A DNA stretch of 59,211 bases from Gemmatimonadota bacterium (GTDB lineage: Bacteria; Gemmatimonadota; Gemmatimonadetes; Longimicrobiales; Gaopeijiaceae): contig SLCK01000002.1 of NCBI GenBank assembly GCA_007125845.1, positions 1 through 59,211 on the forward strand, read 5' to 3'. Position numbers and translations under genes: made by a program. Below, piece by piece: positions 58,406 through 59,211 of this stretch. The notes below the pieces were generated by a model. That model saw only the letters and a program-made list of their open reading frames with translations. It did no database searches and had not been told where the DNA came from. Positions within the stretch are counted from its first letter, which is position 1. Each line of letters opens with the position of its first letter.

Positions 58406-59211
58406 GCGAAGCCCTGACGTCGGCGCCGGCCCGAATCTCTCTCTCGGCCTTGCGCGTGTCTTCTGCGGCGGTAATCTGCTGCCTGACCCTGTCCGCCCTG
58501 GGTTGCGGCACCGGAGAGGCGAGCGGCGGCGGGGAGCGTGGAAACGAGTCCGCCGGATCGTTACTGGTGCTCGGAGCATCCGATCTCCTGGCCGCGTTCG
58601 ACGAGCTCGTCCCCCTGTACGAATCGCGGACGGGAGAGCGCGTGGAGCTCGTTCTGGGGTCCACGGGCAACCTCTCCGCGCAGATCCGGCACGGAGCCCC
58701 TGCCGACCTCTTCTTCTCCGCCAACGCCGCGTTCCTTGACGGCCTCATCGACGCCGGGCGCATCGATCCCGGATCCCGAAGCATCTACGCCGTGGGCCGC
58801 CTCGCTGCGGTAGCGCCGCCCGGTAGCGATCCTCCGGCCCATCCTTCCGAGCTCCGCGATCCTCGCTTCCGCACGATCGCGATTGCGAATCCCGAACACG
58901 CCCCGTACGGATGGGCGGCACGCGAGGCCCTTCGCTCGCTCGGACTCTGGGAAGAGCTCAGGGAACGGATCGTCATGGGAGAAAACGTGGCGCACGCGCT
59001 CCAGTTCGTTCGCACCGGAAACGCCGACGCCGGAATCGTGGCCCTGAGCCTCGTGAGAGGAGAGTTCGGCGAATCGGTCCCCCATCGCGTCGTCGACGAT
59101 GCACTGCATCCGCCCATGCTTCAGGTCGCCGGTATCGTGTCGGGAAGCAACCGGCCAGGTCAGGCCCGTGCCTTCCTCGAATTCGTGCTCTCCCCGGACG
59201 GTCAGGAGATC
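58402..59211 (+). CDS. modA: Molybdate ABC transporter substrate-binding protein (3' end outside window)
   Basis: 270 codons are visible and the frame is still open at the window edge. The leader ends with Cys in SALGCGTG (lipoprotein), followed by a Gly/Glu linker. The ModA domain includes LLVLGASDLLAAFDELVPLY, VLGSTGNLSAQIRHGAPADL, ANPEHAPYGWAAREAL and the late HPPMLQVAGIVSGS. It captures molybdate or tungstate for an ABC importer whose permease and ATPase genes presumably follow. ATG 58402 overlaps the regulator stop codon. Confidence 0.92.
   Translation, partial: MSEALTSAPARISLSALRVSSAAVICCLTLSALGCGTGEASGGGERGNESAGSLLVLGASDLLAAFDELVPLYESRTGERVELVLGSTGNLSAQIRHGAPADLFFSANAAFLDGLIDAGRIDPGSRSIYAVGRLAAVAPPGSDPPAHPSELRDPRFRTIAIANPEHAPYGWAAREALRSLGLWEELRERIVMGENVAHALQFVRTGNADAGIVALSLVRGEFGESVPHRVVDDALHPPMLQVAGIVSGSNRPGQARAFLEFVLSPDGQEI

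Noticed and set aside
1..59211. CRISPR arrays, tRNA/rRNA genes, prophage or intact transposase
   Set aside because: No regularly spaced near-identical repeats of 24-40 bases, no recognisable tRNA or rRNA sequence, and no transposase, integrase or phage protein was seen among the plausible coding frames.

Overview
The window is about 59 kb of dense, GC-rich (roughly two-thirds G+C) bacterial chromosome. Genes are packed tightly, often with 4-base stop/start overlaps (ATGA or GTGA). The envelope is clearly diderm: Omp85 proteins, TamA/TamB, a secretin, many lipoproteins and a LolA-like protein. The mix of a plug-only TonB-type lipoprotein, a Tad locus, M20/amidohydrolase/serine-hydrolase genes and FtsX-type ABC permeases is what I would expect from Gemmatimonadota or a near relative. 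That placement is an inference from gene content, not from a marker gene. I saw no rRNA, tRNA, CRISPR array, intact insertion sequence or prophage.

Layout. (1) 117-10373: a nearly complete tad/cpa locus for a Flp-type pilus, in the order flp pilin, prepilin peptidase, TadE pseudopilin, CpaB, secretin, TadG-like, TadZ/CpaE, TadA/CpaF, TadB, TadC, DUF192. (2) 10400-14243: a co-directional AAA+ ATPase, a four-TM membrane protein and a VWA-type lipoprotein, which look like an accessory module of the pilus locus. (3) 14509-16725: an ECF sigma factor, a plug-like lipoprotein and an esterase. (4) 16750-22295: the TamA-TamB pair. (5) 22553-28416: a cyclophilin-like protein, an amidohydrolase, a coiled-coil lipoprotein, an M20 peptidase, a serine hydrolase and a tandem universal stress protein. 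(6) 28651-34137: a LolA-like protein, two FtsX-type permeases, an ATPase and an outer-membrane protein, forming a probable trans-envelope export operon. (7) 34206-41317: a small outer-membrane protein, a Zn/Cd/Pb P-type ATPase, two alpha/beta hydrolases (the second fused to an Omp85 beta-barrel) and a methyltransferase. (8) 41398-44787: a MarR regulator, a flavin oxidoreductase and an MFS exporter that share a matching palindrome. (9) 44784-45894: two CrcB fluoride channels and a truncated DUF190 gene. (10) 46077-51767: DsrE, DUF3179, a Cys-Cys membrane protein, two DoxX proteins, a sigma/anti-sigma pair and an arsenite methyltransferase. (11) 51829-52766: a SigR/RsrA-like pair. (12) 52814-55564: a DUF6503-like lipoprotein, a small membrane protein, a haem-copper-oxidase-like small protein and a divergent SufR-like regulator. 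(13) 55653-59211: glutamate dehydrogenase, then a one-component molybdate-type regulator coupled to modA, which runs off the end of the window.

How it fits together. The first quarter builds and powers a surface pilus. The middle handles outer-membrane biogenesis and export. The right half is rich in metal/metalloid and redox functions (P-type ATPase, ArsM, CrcB, redox-type zinc anti-sigma factor, Fe-S-type regulator, molybdate uptake). The most unusual items are the lipoprotein alpha/beta-hydrolase-Omp85 fusion (38287-40401) and the AAA+/membrane/VWA module appended to the tad operon (10400-14243).
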